Shown here: piece by piece, positions 42,496 through 50,571 of the stretch
Layout: each line of letters opens with the position of its first letter
Position numbering within the stretch: position 1 is the stretch's first letter
Origin: Pseudoalteromonas rubra
GTDB lineage: Bacteria > Pseudomonadota > Gammaproteobacteria > Enterobacterales > Alteromonadaceae
Length of the DNA: 53,292 nucleotides
NCBI RefSeq assembly: GCF_005887095.1
Contig: NZ_PNCI01000039.1
Span: 1-53,292, forward strand
Reading direction: 5' to 3'
Position numbers and translations under genes: made by a program
Notes under the pieces: model-generated
The model's input: the letters and a program-made list of their open reading frames with translations, nothing else
Told to the model about the DNA's origin: nothing
The model's database searches: none

Positions 42496-43734
42496 TTAGA
42501 CTTTTTTAAACAGCAAAGAGCCATTTGTACCGCCAAACCCAAATGAGTTACACAGCGCATAATCTAACTTTGCATCACGTGCGGTATGCGGCACGTAATC
42601 CAGATCGCACCCTTCATCCGGGTTATCCAGATTGATAGTCGGCGTTACTTTTTGATGTTGTAGAGACAAGATACTAATGATCGACTCTACAGAACCCGCA
42701 GCTCCTAGCAAGTGACCCATCATTGACTTGGATGAGCTGACCATCACATCTTTTGCTGCATCACCGAAGATGGATTTCACAGCAGAAGTTTCTGCTTTGT
42801 CACCCGCCGATGTAGACGTACCATGCGCATTAATGTAACCGACCTGCTCAGCATTTACACCCGCGTCCTGTAGGGCGTTTTCCATCGCCAGTGCAGCACC
42901 TGCACCATCTTCAGGCGGTGAAGTCATGTGGTATGCATCGCCACTCATGCCAAAACCGACCAGCTCAGCATAAATTTTCGCACCACGTGCTTTTGCATGT
43001 TCGTACTCTTCCAGTACGATCACACCTGCGCCATCTGCCAGTACGAAGCCGTCACGATCTTTATCCCAAGGGCGCGACGCCGCTTGTGGATCATCATTGC
43101 GCGTAGACAAGGCACGAGCCGCGCTAAAACCACCCATTCCGATTGGAGTTGACGCTTTCTCTGCACCACCTGCAACCATAGCATCTGCATCGCCGTAGGC
43201 AATCATACGTGCCGCATGGCCAATGTTGTGCAGGCCTGTCGTACATGCAGTAACGATAGAGATATTCGGGCCTCGCAGACCGTGCATGATAGACAAGTGA
43301 CCTGAGATCATATTGATGATGGTCGAGGGCACATAGAAAGGAGACAGCTTGCGTGGGCCACTGTTGAGCAGCTTCACATGGTTTTCTTCAATCAGCGTCA
43401 GGCCCCCGATCCCAGAACCCACAGCGACACCAACGCGTTTGGCATTTTCTTCTGTGATTTCCAACCCGGAATCTTTAAGCGCCTGTACTCCCGCCGCGAT
43501 ACCGTACTGAATGAACAAGTCCATTTTCTTGGCATCTTTCTTTGACATGTATTGAGTCTCGTCAAAATCATTGACCAGACCCGCAAATTTGGTACCGAAC
43601 TGAGTAGTGTCAAAGTGTGTGATATTGCGAATACCACTTCGGCCTTCTAACAAGCCCTGCCAGGTTGACTCTACGTCATTACCTAGCGGCGTCAACATAC
43701 CTAAGCCAGTTACTACGACTCGACGTTTAGCCAC
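42496..43734 (-). CDS. fabF: 3-oxoacyl-ACP synthase II FabF
   Basis: I start at GTG 43734, preceded by GGAGG at five bases; the TTG four codons earlier is part of that ribosome site. The 412-residue condensing enzyme extends acyl-ACP in fatty acid synthesis and makes cis-vaccenate. Catalytic triad: Cys in IVTACTTGLHNIG, His in NAHGTSTSAGD and His in MMGHLLGAAGSVE. Length is that of E. coli FabF. It follows acpP with a strong hairpin between. Confidence 0.95.
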   Translation of the reverse strand: MAKRRVVVTGLGMLTPLGNDVESTWQGLLEGRSGIRNITHFDTTQFGTKFAGLVNDFDETQYMSKKDAKKMDLFIQYGIAAGVQALKDSGLEITEENAKRVGVAVGSGIGGLTLIEENHVKLLNSGPRKLSPFYVPSTIINMISGHLSIMHGLRGPNISIVTACTTGLHNIGHAARMIAYGDADAMVAGGAEKASTPIGMGGFSAARALSTRNDDPQAASRPWDKDRDGFVLADGAGVIVLEEYEHAKARGAKIYAELVGFGMSGDAYHMTSPPEDGAGAALAMENALQDAGVNAEQVGYINAHGTSTSAGDKAETSAVKSIFGDAAKDVMVSSSKSMMGHLLGAAGSVESIISILSLQHQKVTPTINLDNPDEGCDLDYVPHTARDAKLDYALCNSFGFGGTNGSLLFKKV

Positions 43735-43781
43735 GGTTTCCTCCAAAAGGGATTTTCGAAATGATGGGGGGATAAAGAATC

Positions 43782-43801
43782 AGGGCAGCGAACGCTGCCC
43801 T
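43782..43801 (-). terminator. Attenuating hairpin between acpP and fabF
   Basis: AGGGCAGCG and CGCTGCCCT pair perfectly around AA. The minus-strand flank is TGATTC and not a T run, so it is more likely a 3'-end stabiliser or partial terminator. Such hairpins let acpP mRNA, the most abundant product of the cluster, outnumber fabF mRNA. Confidence 0.55.
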
Positions 43802-43817
43802 AATTTAAAGTCGTTAA

Positions 43818-44054
43818 TTACTCAGCGTGAGCAGTAACGTAGTCGATCGCTGCCTGAACAGTAGTGATTTTCTCAGCTTCTTCGTCAGGGATTTCAGTGT
43901 CGAACTCTTCTTCCAGAGCCATTACCAGCTCAACAGTGTCAAGAGAATCAGCACCCAGATCGTCTACGAAAGACGCTTCTGATTTTACTTCTTCTTCTTT
44001 AACACCTAGTTGCTCAACGATGATTTTTTTTACGCGTTCTTGGATGTCGCTCAT
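43818..44054 (-). CDS. acpP: Acyl carrier protein
   Basis: The 78-residue acidic helical protein carries growing acyl chains on a phosphopantetheine arm attached to Ser in the DSL motif (FVDDLGADSLDTVELVMALEEEF). It is nearly identical in layout to E. coli AcpP. The ribosome site AAAGGAAAG precedes the ATG. It is transcribed at least partly from its own promoter in the 209-bp gap after fabG. Confidence 0.97.
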   Translation of the reverse strand: MSDIQERVKKIIVEQLGVKEEEVKSEASFVDDLGADSLDTVELVMALEEEFDTEIPDEEAEKITTVQAAIDYVTAHAE

Positions 44055-44187
44055 TCTTCTTTCCTTTATTTAAACGCTATCGCGTTAATTTCAGATTGCG
44101 GCGTAGTTTACGGCGCATCATACTGTGATTCAAGGATTGACCATGACTTTTTTTTCTGGTCAAACCTGTTACAAAATATTTTGTACT

Positions 44188-44216
44188 TTTATCGCCTATT
44201 TTAATAGCAATTTCAA
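44188..44216 (-). promoter_or_regulatory. Sigma70 promoter of acpP
   Basis: On the minus strand TTGAAA (44211-44216) and GATAAA (44188-44193) are separated by exactly 17 bases, a near-consensus sigma70 promoter. Transcription would start near 44181, giving an untranslated leader of about 125 bases before acpP. Confidence 0.7.
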
Positions 44217-44263
44217 GTAAGATTGCCGCAAGATCACAAAAACTTCAACCTCGCGCACAATTG

Positions 44264-45010
44264 TTACACCATGTACATGGCGCCATTTACGTGCAAAGTT
44301 TCGCCTGAAACATAGGCACCGGCATCTGATGCAAGGTAAACCGCCGCTGCTGCGATCTCTTCTGGCTTGCCAAGACGTCCTGCTGGCACGTTCGCGAGCG
44401 TTGCCGCCTTTTGCTCGTCAGTTAGCTCATCAGTCATGTCTGTTTGGATAAAACCAGGTGCGATAACATTCACTGTGATACCACGTGATGCGACTTCGCG
44501 TGCCATCGACTTCGAAAAACCAATCACGCCAGCTTTAGCGGCTGCATAATTCGCCTGACCAGCGTTACCCATAGTGCCTACTACTGAGCCGATATTGATG
44601 ATACGGCCTGATTTTTTCTTCATCATAGGACGCAAAACCGCCTTAGACAAACGGAAAATTGAGCTCAGGTTAGTATCAAGGATATCATCCCACTCCTGGT
44701 CTTTCATTCGCATCAACAGGTTGTCACGGGTAATACCGGCATTGTTAACCAAGACATCCACATCACCCAGGTCTTGCTTGATTGCCTGCAGGGTTGCTTC
44801 AATTGACTCAGCATCGGTTACATTAAGTTTGTACCCTTTACCATTTTCGCCTAAGTAGTCAGAAATTTTTTCTGCACCTGACTCACTTGTTGCGGTACCC
44901 GCTACTTTTGCACCTTGTGCAACCATAGCATTTGCAATGGCTTTACCAATACCACGGCTCGCGCCTGTAACAAGTACTACTTTACCTGTTAAATCAAATA
45001 GGTTTGTCAT
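44264..45010 (-). CDS. fabG: 3-oxoacyl-ACP reductase FabG
   Basis: The 248-residue short-chain dehydrogenase reduces 3-oxoacyl-ACP with NADPH. Motifs: TGASRGIGKAIANA (cofactor), LVNNAGITRDNLLMRM, and the Ser-Tyr-Lys triad in INIGSVVGTMGNAGQANYAAAKAGVIGFSKS. It follows fabD by 15 bases in the same operon. Confidence 0.96.
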   Translation of the reverse strand: MTNLFDLTGKVVLVTGASRGIGKAIANAMVAQGAKVAGTATSESGAEKISDYLGENGKGYKLNVTDAESIEATLQAIKQDLGDVDVLVNNAGITRDNLLMRMKDQEWDDILDTNLSSIFRLSKAVLRPMMKKKSGRIINIGSVVGTMGNAGQANYAAAKAGVIGFSKSMAREVASRGITVNVIAPGFIQTDMTDELTDEQKAATLANVPAGRLGKPEEIAAAAVYLASDAGAYVSGETLHVNGAMYMV

Positions 45011-45025
45011 CTTAGTTTCCGTTAT

Positions 45026-45952
45026 TTACTTTGCAGATGTAAGAGAAGCAACGTCGTTTACCGCGCTACATGCAACAGATTTATCAATTCGCTTGGCCAG
45101 GCCAGTCAGGACTTTACCCGGACCAAACTCATAAGCCTGTGTGATCCCGTCTTTTGCTAATTGCTGAACCGTCTCAGTCCAACGAACCGGACTGTATAAC
45201 TGGCGAATAAGCGCATCTTTAATCGCTTCACCACTTTCTTGCGCAACAACGTCGACATTATTGATCACTGGAAAGTTTGGTGCTGAAAACTCGATTTCGG
45301 CAAGATCTGCTGCAAGTTGCTCGGCAGCCGGTTTCATTAATGCACAGTGAGAAGGCACACTCACCGCTAGTGGCAATGCACGCTTCGCGCCCGCCTCTTT
45401 ACAAGCTTCTGACGCACGCTCTACCGCTTCTTTATGACCAGCAATGACCACCTGGCCTGGAGAGTTGAAATTGACCGGCGCCACGACTTGCTGCTCAGAT
45501 TGTTCCTCACAGATCTTCGCAATGGTATCGTCATCCAGACCTATGATTGCTGCCATAGAACCCGTACCTGCTGGTACTGCTTGTTGCATATACAGACCAC
45601 GTTTCTCAACCAATTTAACGGCCGTAGACAGATCTAGCACGCCTGCACATACCAGGGCAGAGTATTCGCCCAGGCTATGGCCTGCCAGCACCAATTCAGC
45701 ATCAACCTGCTCGTTCTGCCATTGACGGAAAATTGCCACACTGGCTGTGAGCAATGCAGGCTGAGTGCGGTGCGTTTCATTTAATTCGCTTTCGGGGCCG
45801 TCTAATACTAACTTAGCCAGGTCATATCCTAACGCTGCAGAGGCTTCTGCAAACGTATCCTGAACAACTTGAGAAGTTTCTAATAATTCCGACAGCATGC
45901 CTACGCTCTGAGAGCCCTGGCCTGGGAATAGTAAAGCAATCTTTTGTGACAT
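45026..45952 (-). CDS. fabD: Malonyl-CoA:ACP transacylase FabD
   Basis: The 308-residue protein moves malonyl from CoA to ACP. Catalytic Ser is in AGHSLGEYSALVCAGVL, and FPGQGSQSVGML is the N-terminal oxyanion motif; His is in VSVPSHCALMKPAAEQL. Length is normal. It lies 59 bases after plsX. Confidence 0.95.
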   Translation of the reverse strand: MSQKIALLFPGQGSQSVGMLSELLETSQVVQDTFAEASAALGYDLAKLVLDGPESELNETHRTQPALLTASVAIFRQWQNEQVDAELVLAGHSLGEYSALVCAGVLDLSTAVKLVEKRGLYMQQAVPAGTGSMAAIIGLDDDTIAKICEEQSEQQVVAPVNFNSPGQVVIAGHKEAVERASEACKEAGAKRALPLAVSVPSHCALMKPAAEQLAADLAEIEFSAPNFPVINNVDVVAQESGEAIKDALIRQLYSPVRWTETVQQLAKDGITQAYEFGPGKVLTGLAKRIDKSVACSAVNDVASLTSAK

Positions 45953-46011
45953 AGTGTGCTCTTTTGATTTCTATATTCTGCCTTTTCCTTAGCCACACTA
46001 TTTGGATGAAA

Positions 46012-47055
46012 CTAGGATCTGGCAGATGTCTCTTCAACCGGCGCCATTTCTTCAAAGGTCGCCTGGATTTTATCTGGAATACGTCTATCGATCTCTCTGG
46101 CCGCTTCTTCAATCGCAGCCATAAATGCCTTCTTCGACGCATTTCCGTGACTTTTCACTACAATACCGCGCAATCCTACCAGACTTGCGCCGTTATACTG
46201 GTCGGGGTTCACACGTTTATACAGTTTTTTTATGACGGGCCTGAGTAAAAACGCCAGACACCGATAAAAAAGGTGTTTTTTCAACGCTTTTGTGAACTTA
46301 AACATGATAAGTTTGGCAATTCCTTCACAGGTTTTCAATGCAACATTGCCAACAAACCCCTCACATACAATGACGTCTGATTTACCTGAAAATATATCAC
46401 TCCCCTCACAATACCCTTGATAATTGATCACTTTGCAATCTTGCATAAGCTTGGCTGCTTGCTTGATACCATCGTGTCCTTTGATGTCTTCCAGGCCAAT
46501 GTTAAGCAAGTGGACTTTGGGCTTGTCGAGTTTAAGTGCAGCACCTGCAACAATCGACCCCATAATGGCAAACTGCAACAGGGTCTCCGGATCACATTGC
46601 ACATTGGCGCCAAGATCCAGTAAGTAAACGGGCTGTTTCTTTTCAGTGGGTACGGAAGTGATCAATGCAGGTCGTTTTATACCCGGGAGCATTTTTAATA
46701 CATAATGCGCCATCGATAACAATGCGCCCGTATTACCCGAACTCACACAGGCTTGCGCCTGACCGGCTTTGACCAGATCTAATGCTACGCGCATAGAAGA
46801 CTTTCGCTTGTTGCGCAATGCCTGGGCAGGATCGCAGGTATTGGTCACAACTTCATCACAGTGCTTAACGATCAGACGAGGATGAGACAGTGCATTGGCT
46901 TTTTCGAGCGCATCTTCCAAAACGGAACGATTGCCACATAATAGTAGGATTAAGCGAGGATGTTTTTCGACTGCAGCGATTGCGGCAGGAATTGATGAAC
47001 GGGGGCCGTAATCGCCCCCCATCATATCTAACGCTATGGTTAGATCAGCGTGCAT
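46012..47055 (-). CDS. plsX: Phosphate acyltransferase PlsX
   Basis: The 347-residue protein converts acyl-ACP to acyl-phosphate for phospholipid synthesis. The N terminus 'TIALDMMGGDYGPRSSIPAAIAAVEKHP', 'ACVSSGNTGALLSMAHYVLKMLPGIKRPALI' and 'VCEGFVGNVALKTCEGIAK' are PlsX blocks. The start lies ten bases after the rpmF stop. Confidence 0.95.
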   Translation of the reverse strand: MHADLTIALDMMGGDYGPRSSIPAAIAAVEKHPRLILLLCGNRSVLEDALEKANALSHPRLIVKHCDEVVTNTCDPAQALRNKRKSSMRVALDLVKAGQAQACVSSGNTGALLSMAHYVLKMLPGIKRPALITSVPTEKKQPVYLLDLGANVQCDPETLLQFAIMGSIVAGAALKLDKPKVHLLNIGLEDIKGHDGIKQAAKLMQDCKVINYQGYCEGSDIFSGKSDVIVCEGFVGNVALKTCEGIAKLIMFKFTKALKKHLFYRCLAFLLRPVIKKLYKRVNPDQYNGASLVGLRGIVVKSHGNASKKAFMAAIEEAAREIDRRIPDKIQATFEEMAPVEETSARS

Positions 47056-47065
47056 AAGTAATCTC

Positions 47066-47236
47066 TTACTTAGAAATTACTTTTTCGCCTTTGTAGTAAC
47101 CGTCAGCAGTTACGTGGTGACGACGGTGAGTCTCACCAGAAACTTGATCTACAGTTAGTGTAGGACCGTTAATAGCATCGTGTGAACGACGCATGCCACG
47201 ACGTGAACGTGACACTTTACTTTTTTGTACCGCCAT
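47066..47236 (-). CDS. rpmF: Large ribosomal subunit protein bL32
   Basis: A 56-residue gene between yceD and plsX. It reads MAVQKSKVSRSRRGMRRSHD at the start and ends DGYYKGEKVISK, the bL32 signature. Like E. coli bL32 it lacks the zinc-binding CxxC pairs seen in many other bacteria. rpmF beside plsX is a conserved order, linking ribosome and membrane lipid synthesis. Confidence 0.97.
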   Translation of the reverse strand: MAVQKSKVSRSRRGMRRSHDAINGPTLTVDQVSGETHRRHHVTADGYYKGEKVISK

Positions 47237-47247
47237 TAGCCTATCTC

Positions 47248-47772
47248 CTAAGAATCTTTCTTAAGTTGTTTTAAAATTTCAAATGGATTTGGTTTGCTCT
47301 CTTGTTCTTCTATATCACCAAAGCTAACTGGTTTATCAGAAAATGAACAGGATGCTTCTGTATGCTTAGGAACGATGGGGATCGCCAGTATCAACTCATC
47401 CTCGATAATTTGCCGAAGATTAATCTCACCTTCTTCATCCAACTCCACAACATCATAGCACTCAGGGAGTTCTTCCGACTCTGCACCTAATCCGACTGGC
47501 GAATACGCAAAGTCTTGTTCCAAATCCAACCCTAATTCATCGTTACAACGCTGACACAACACGGTGACTTTGGCTTGCACGTTTCCACGCACCACAACCA
47601 AACCTTGCTGGTCTGTTTCGCAACGAATAGTTACCGCTATTTCACCTACTTGATCTTGCACAACTTGCTGCAAACGAGAAAGTTCTTCAAGCGCAATAAC
47701 ACCGTCATAACTGGCCCGGCGCTGTGCCGCTTTGCAAGGATCAATGGTGATGGGAATTTTCACCTTTTGCAT
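47248..47772 (-). CDS. yceD: YceD family protein (DUF177)
   Basis: The 174-residue protein matches E. coli YceD, which is needed for normal accumulation of 23S rRNA. It has 'MQKVKIPITIDPCKAAQRR', 'VTVLCQRCNDELGLDLEQDFAYSPVG' with the conserved CxxC and 'GEINLRQIIEDELILAIPIVPKH', then 'KPNPFEIL'. It begins the rpmF-plsX-fab operon. The start ATG lacks a clear ribosome site; an in-frame upstream start was not found. Confidence 0.9.
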   Translation of the reverse strand: MQKVKIPITIDPCKAAQRRASYDGVIALEELSRLQQVVQDQVGEIAVTIRCETDQQGLVVVRGNVQAKVTVLCQRCNDELGLDLEQDFAYSPVGLGAESEELPECYDVVELDEEGEINLRQIIEDELILAIPIVPKHTEASCSFSDKPVSFGDIEEQESKPNPFEILKQLKKDS

Positions 47773-47892
47773 AGGGGCTGCATCATATAGATAGTTAGTG
47801 CTTTAGTCAAAGCAAAATTAAACTTTCATATTGTTTTTAACCACGTTGTGATTATCCTATGGAGAATTTTCTACAACGCAGTGACAGTACTT

Positions 47893-48480
47893 ATGAAATC
47901 ACCACTTATATTAGCCTCCAGCTCGCCATTTAGGCAGCAAATTTTAGCAAAATTGTGCCTGCCATTTGACAGCTTCTCTCCCGACATTGACGAATCAGGT
48001 TTGCCTGCAGAGGCACCTGCCGAACTGGTTGCCAGGCTAAGTGAAAGCAAAGCGCGCGTCGCGCATCAACATTATAGCAGTGGATTGGTGATTGGCTCAG
48101 ATCAGGTCGCTTTATTTGACGACAAGATCCTCGGCAAGCCTCACACGGTGGAAAATGCCCATGCACAGCTTAAACAATTCAGTGGCCAGGTGGTCACATT
48201 TCTCACCGGATTATGCGTCTACCAGCTTGAGACACAGCGGGCTGTTACGAAAGTCGTGCCGTTTAAAGTCCACTTTCGTCAGCTAACAGACGCCCAGATT
48301 GAGCAATATGTGGCAAAAGAGCAGCCGCTTAATTGTGCAGGCAGCTTTAAGAGTGAAGGACTGGGGATATGCCTGTTCGATAAGCTTGAGGGAGACGACC
48401 CCAATACATTAATCGGGCTCCCTCTGATTGAACTGACTAAATCACTGGGCGAATTCGGCGTCGACGTACTCGGGCAATAA
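47893..48480 (+). CDS. yceF: Maf-family nucleoside triphosphate pyrophosphatase YceF
   Basis: I start at ATG 47893 (MKSPLILASSSPFRQQIL) because the family begins at this motif; the GTG 45 bases earlier adds unrelated residues. The 195-residue enzyme removes modified nucleotides such as 7-methyl-GTP. Maf motifs: SSSPFRQQIL, the Asp/Glu set in IDESGLP, GSDQVALFDDKILGKP, and 'CAGSFKSEGLGICLFDKLEGDDPNTLIGLPLIEL', which is characteristic of YceF. It is divergent from yceD, and its 3' end overlaps the HAD gene by 39 bases. Confidence 0.92.
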   Translation: MKSPLILASSSPFRQQILAKLCLPFDSFSPDIDESGLPAEAPAELVARLSESKARVAHQHYSSGLVIGSDQVALFDDKILGKPHTVENAHAQLKQFSGQVVTFLTGLCVYQLETQRAVTKVVPFKVHFRQLTDAQIEQYVAKEQPLNCAGSFKSEGLGICLFDKLEGDDPNTLIGLPLIELTKSLGEFGVDVLGQ

Positions 48481-49110
48481 AAACGCCTGAAGCTGAGCAT
48501 AGCTTTCGCACACAGCCAGCGGCGCGTATTTTTCAAGCTGCGCGGCACTGGCCGCGCCGAATGTTACAGCAACGGCAGGCACATTCGCATTATTGGCCAA
48601 CTGCATATCAATAGCCGTATCGCCAATCATGATGGCCTGTTCAGGATTAACTTCCAGCTCGCGTAAAATCTGCTGTAGCATGTCCGGATCTGGCTTTGAT
48701 TTTGCGTCATCCGCCGTTTTAGTAATGCTAAAATAATCACTCAAGCCACTTTGTGCCAGCAGGTTATCCAAACCAACCCGACTTTTTCCTGTCGCGACAG
48801 CCAACAAGTATCCTTCAGCTTTGAGTGCAGCCAGCAACACTTCGACTCCGGTAAAGACCACTGCCGGGGTTGTGTCTTCTTTATATAGACGCTTATAAGT
48901 CAGTGCTAAATCGGCCGCATTATCTTGTTGTTCAGGGAACAAAGTGGCCATGGCCTTTTCTAACGACAAGCCAATGATTGACTTAGACACGTCATCAGAG
49001 ATGGGGTCAAGGCCATGGGCGGTCGTTACTTGGCGTATGGTATTAACAATTTTTGGTACTGTGTCCATCACAGTACCGTCCCAGTCGAATATAATCAGCT
49101 TACGCGCCAT
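48442..49110 (-). CDS. HAD-superfamily phosphatase, phosphoglycolate-phosphatase-like
   Basis: The 222-residue hydrolase has HAD motif I FDWDGTVMDT, motif II 'LLAVATGKSRVGLDNLL', the motif III Lys in AKSKPDPDM and motif IV MIGDTAIDMQLANNA. A helical cap follows motif I, as in the Gph group. The substrate is not evident. It overlaps rluC by 11 bases, a common pairing in this group. Confidence 0.87.
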   Translation of the reverse strand: MARKLIIFDWDGTVMDTVPKIVNTIRQVTTAHGLDPISDDVSKSIIGLSLEKAMATLFPEQQDNAADLALTYKRLYKEDTTPAVVFTGVEVLLAALKAEGYLLAVATGKSRVGLDNLLAQSGLSDYFSITKTADDAKSKPDPDMLQQILRELEVNPEQAIMIGDTAIDMQLANNANVPAVAVTFGAASAAQLEKYAPLAVCESYAQLQAFLLPEYVDAEFAQ

Positions 49111-50062
49111 TACTGCTCCTTAGCTTAGCCAAACAATGCTCCAGTGCTTTATCTAATGGCGCTTCAACATGCAATGTGGTTTCGTGCTTTGGATGAATAA
49201 ACCTCAGCTCCCGGGCATGCAAGAATAATCGCCCCAGGCCCAGCTGTCGCATTCTGCTATCAAACACTTGATCGCCATATTTATCATCACACGCGATGGG
49301 ATGACCTTTGCACTGAGTGTGCACACGGATCTGGTGAGTACGCCCCGTGACAGGTGATGCCTGCACTAATGTCGCCCCCTCAAACCGTTCTAGCACCCGG
49401 AAGCGGGTGTGGGAGGCTTTACCTTCCTCATGGTCTACGCGCACTACCCGCTCACCCGATTGCAACGTGTTCTTACGCAGTGGTTCAGTCACATTCTTGT
49501 GCTTGGCCGACCATTCTCCACACACCAGCGCCCAGTAGTTCTTTTCCATGGTTTTTTCTCTGAGCTGTTCGTGTAGCCTTTTTAAAATTGCGCGACGTTT
49601 TGAGATTAACAGACAGCCAGACGTATCACGATCCAGCCGGTGTACTAACTCCAGGTTTCTTTCTTCCGGACGCAATGCACGGATAGCCTCGATCAACCCA
49701 TAACTTAAACCACTACCGCCATGCACCGCCATACCTGATGGCTTATTCATTACTATCAGATACTTATCCTCATATAGAATCGCATCTTCCAACCCGGCGA
49801 CTTTGTCCAGGTTTTTTGGCACAAACTCAGATTTCTCAGCGACTTTTACCGGCGGAATGCGTACTTCATCATTCAGTTGTAGCTTGTAAACCGGCTTCAC
49901 CCGCTTTTTGTTAACCCTGACCTCCCCTTTACGAAGAATTTTGTAGATTGCACTTTTTGGCACTCCCTTAAGGTGGGTAAGTAAAAAGTTATCTATGCGC
50001 TGACCGAGTTGGTCTTCTGTTATGGTTACAAAACTTACCTTTAAGCCGGTTTTTTCTGACAT
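49100..50062 (-). CDS. rluC: 23S rRNA pseudouridine synthase RluC
   Basis: The 320-residue protein has an N-terminal S4 RNA-binding domain (RIDNFLLTHLKGVPKSAIYKILRKGEVRVNKKR) and the pseudouridine synthase domain with catalytic Asp in HRLDRDTSGCLLISK. RluC modifies U955, U2504 and U2580 in E. coli 23S rRNA. Location divergent from rne is the same as in E. coli, supporting RluC over RluD or RluA. Confidence 0.93.
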   Translation of the reverse strand: MSEKTGLKVSFVTITEDQLGQRIDNFLLTHLKGVPKSAIYKILRKGEVRVNKKRVKPVYKLQLNDEVRIPPVKVAEKSEFVPKNLDKVAGLEDAILYEDKYLIVMNKPSGMAVHGGSGLSYGLIEAIRALRPEERNLELVHRLDRDTSGCLLISKRRAILKRLHEQLREKTMEKNYWALVCGEWSAKHKNVTEPLRKNTLQSGERVVRVDHEEGKASHTRFRVLERFEGATLVQASPVTGRTHQIRVHTQCKGHPIACDDKYGDQVFDSRMRQLGLGRLFLHARELRFIHPKHETTLHVEAPLDKALEHCLAKLRSSNGA

Positions 50063-50093
50063 TGCCTAATCACTGAATTGAGTAATAATTTAG

Positions 50094-50123
50094 TTGCTAT
50101 CACGCGGGTAATAGTGGGATAAT
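50094..50123 (+). promoter_or_regulatory. Candidate rne promoter
   Basis: TTGCTA (50094-50099) and GATAAT (50118-50123) are separated by 18 bases. A start near 50130 would give a leader of about 440 bases, consistent with the long regulatory rne leader in related bacteria. Confidence 0.55.
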
Positions 50124-50418
50124 CGGCCCGCCTATCTTTGCGAGCGTGCTTTTTATCGCATTGATGCCGCTGTGATGCACATCTTGGGTGGAGGATCATA
50201 CAGATTAGAGCTGAGATTTCCACAGCTTTATCGACCCAGCCCAGTGACAAATACGTGCGTGTAATCTGAAATGAAGCGTGTAATAGTTCATGGTACTGAT
50301 TAAACACAGCTAAATAACCGAAATTAAAAGCAATAATTATTAATGTCTTGTGTAGTTTAGTCGGGATAGGTTTAGGCCCGTGCGACATCCGCAAGTTGAG
50401 TTAAGAACTCAATAACCC

Positions 50419-50514
50419 GCCACTTATAAAGCAGTGTGGCATAAGCGTTATAAGCGGAAGTAAATGATTGTTCCCGTCTCCCAGTCGTGAGACTGCATTA
50501 TAAAAATAGGAACA
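50419..50514 (+). promoter_or_regulatory. Structured leader of rne, probable autoregulation region
   Basis: Two nested hairpins lie shortly before the rne start. GCCAC (50419-50423) pairs with GTGGC (50436-50440). TGTTCC (50469-50474) pairs with GGAACA (50509-50514), with GTCTC (50476-50480) and GAGAC (50489-50493) forming an inner stem. RNase E controls its own mRNA by cutting such leader structures in E. coli; the primary sequence here differs, so the role is by analogy. Confidence 0.45.
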
Positions 50515-50571
50515 CTGAACCCCCGAACTAACAAGCACAGGCAAAGTGTAAAAATTAAGTAGAGTAAAAAT

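Noticed and set aside
44150..44160. TTGACC...GGTCAA inverted repeat in the acpP leader (near 44134-44165) as an operator
   Set aside because: The arms are separated by an irregular A-rich spacer and the match to FadR or FabR sites is poor; a chance repeat cannot be excluded.
50041..50394. 117-residue minus-strand frame upstream of rluC
   Set aside because: It overlaps the rluC start and the rne promoter/leader, lacks a plausible product and is best explained as a chance open frame.
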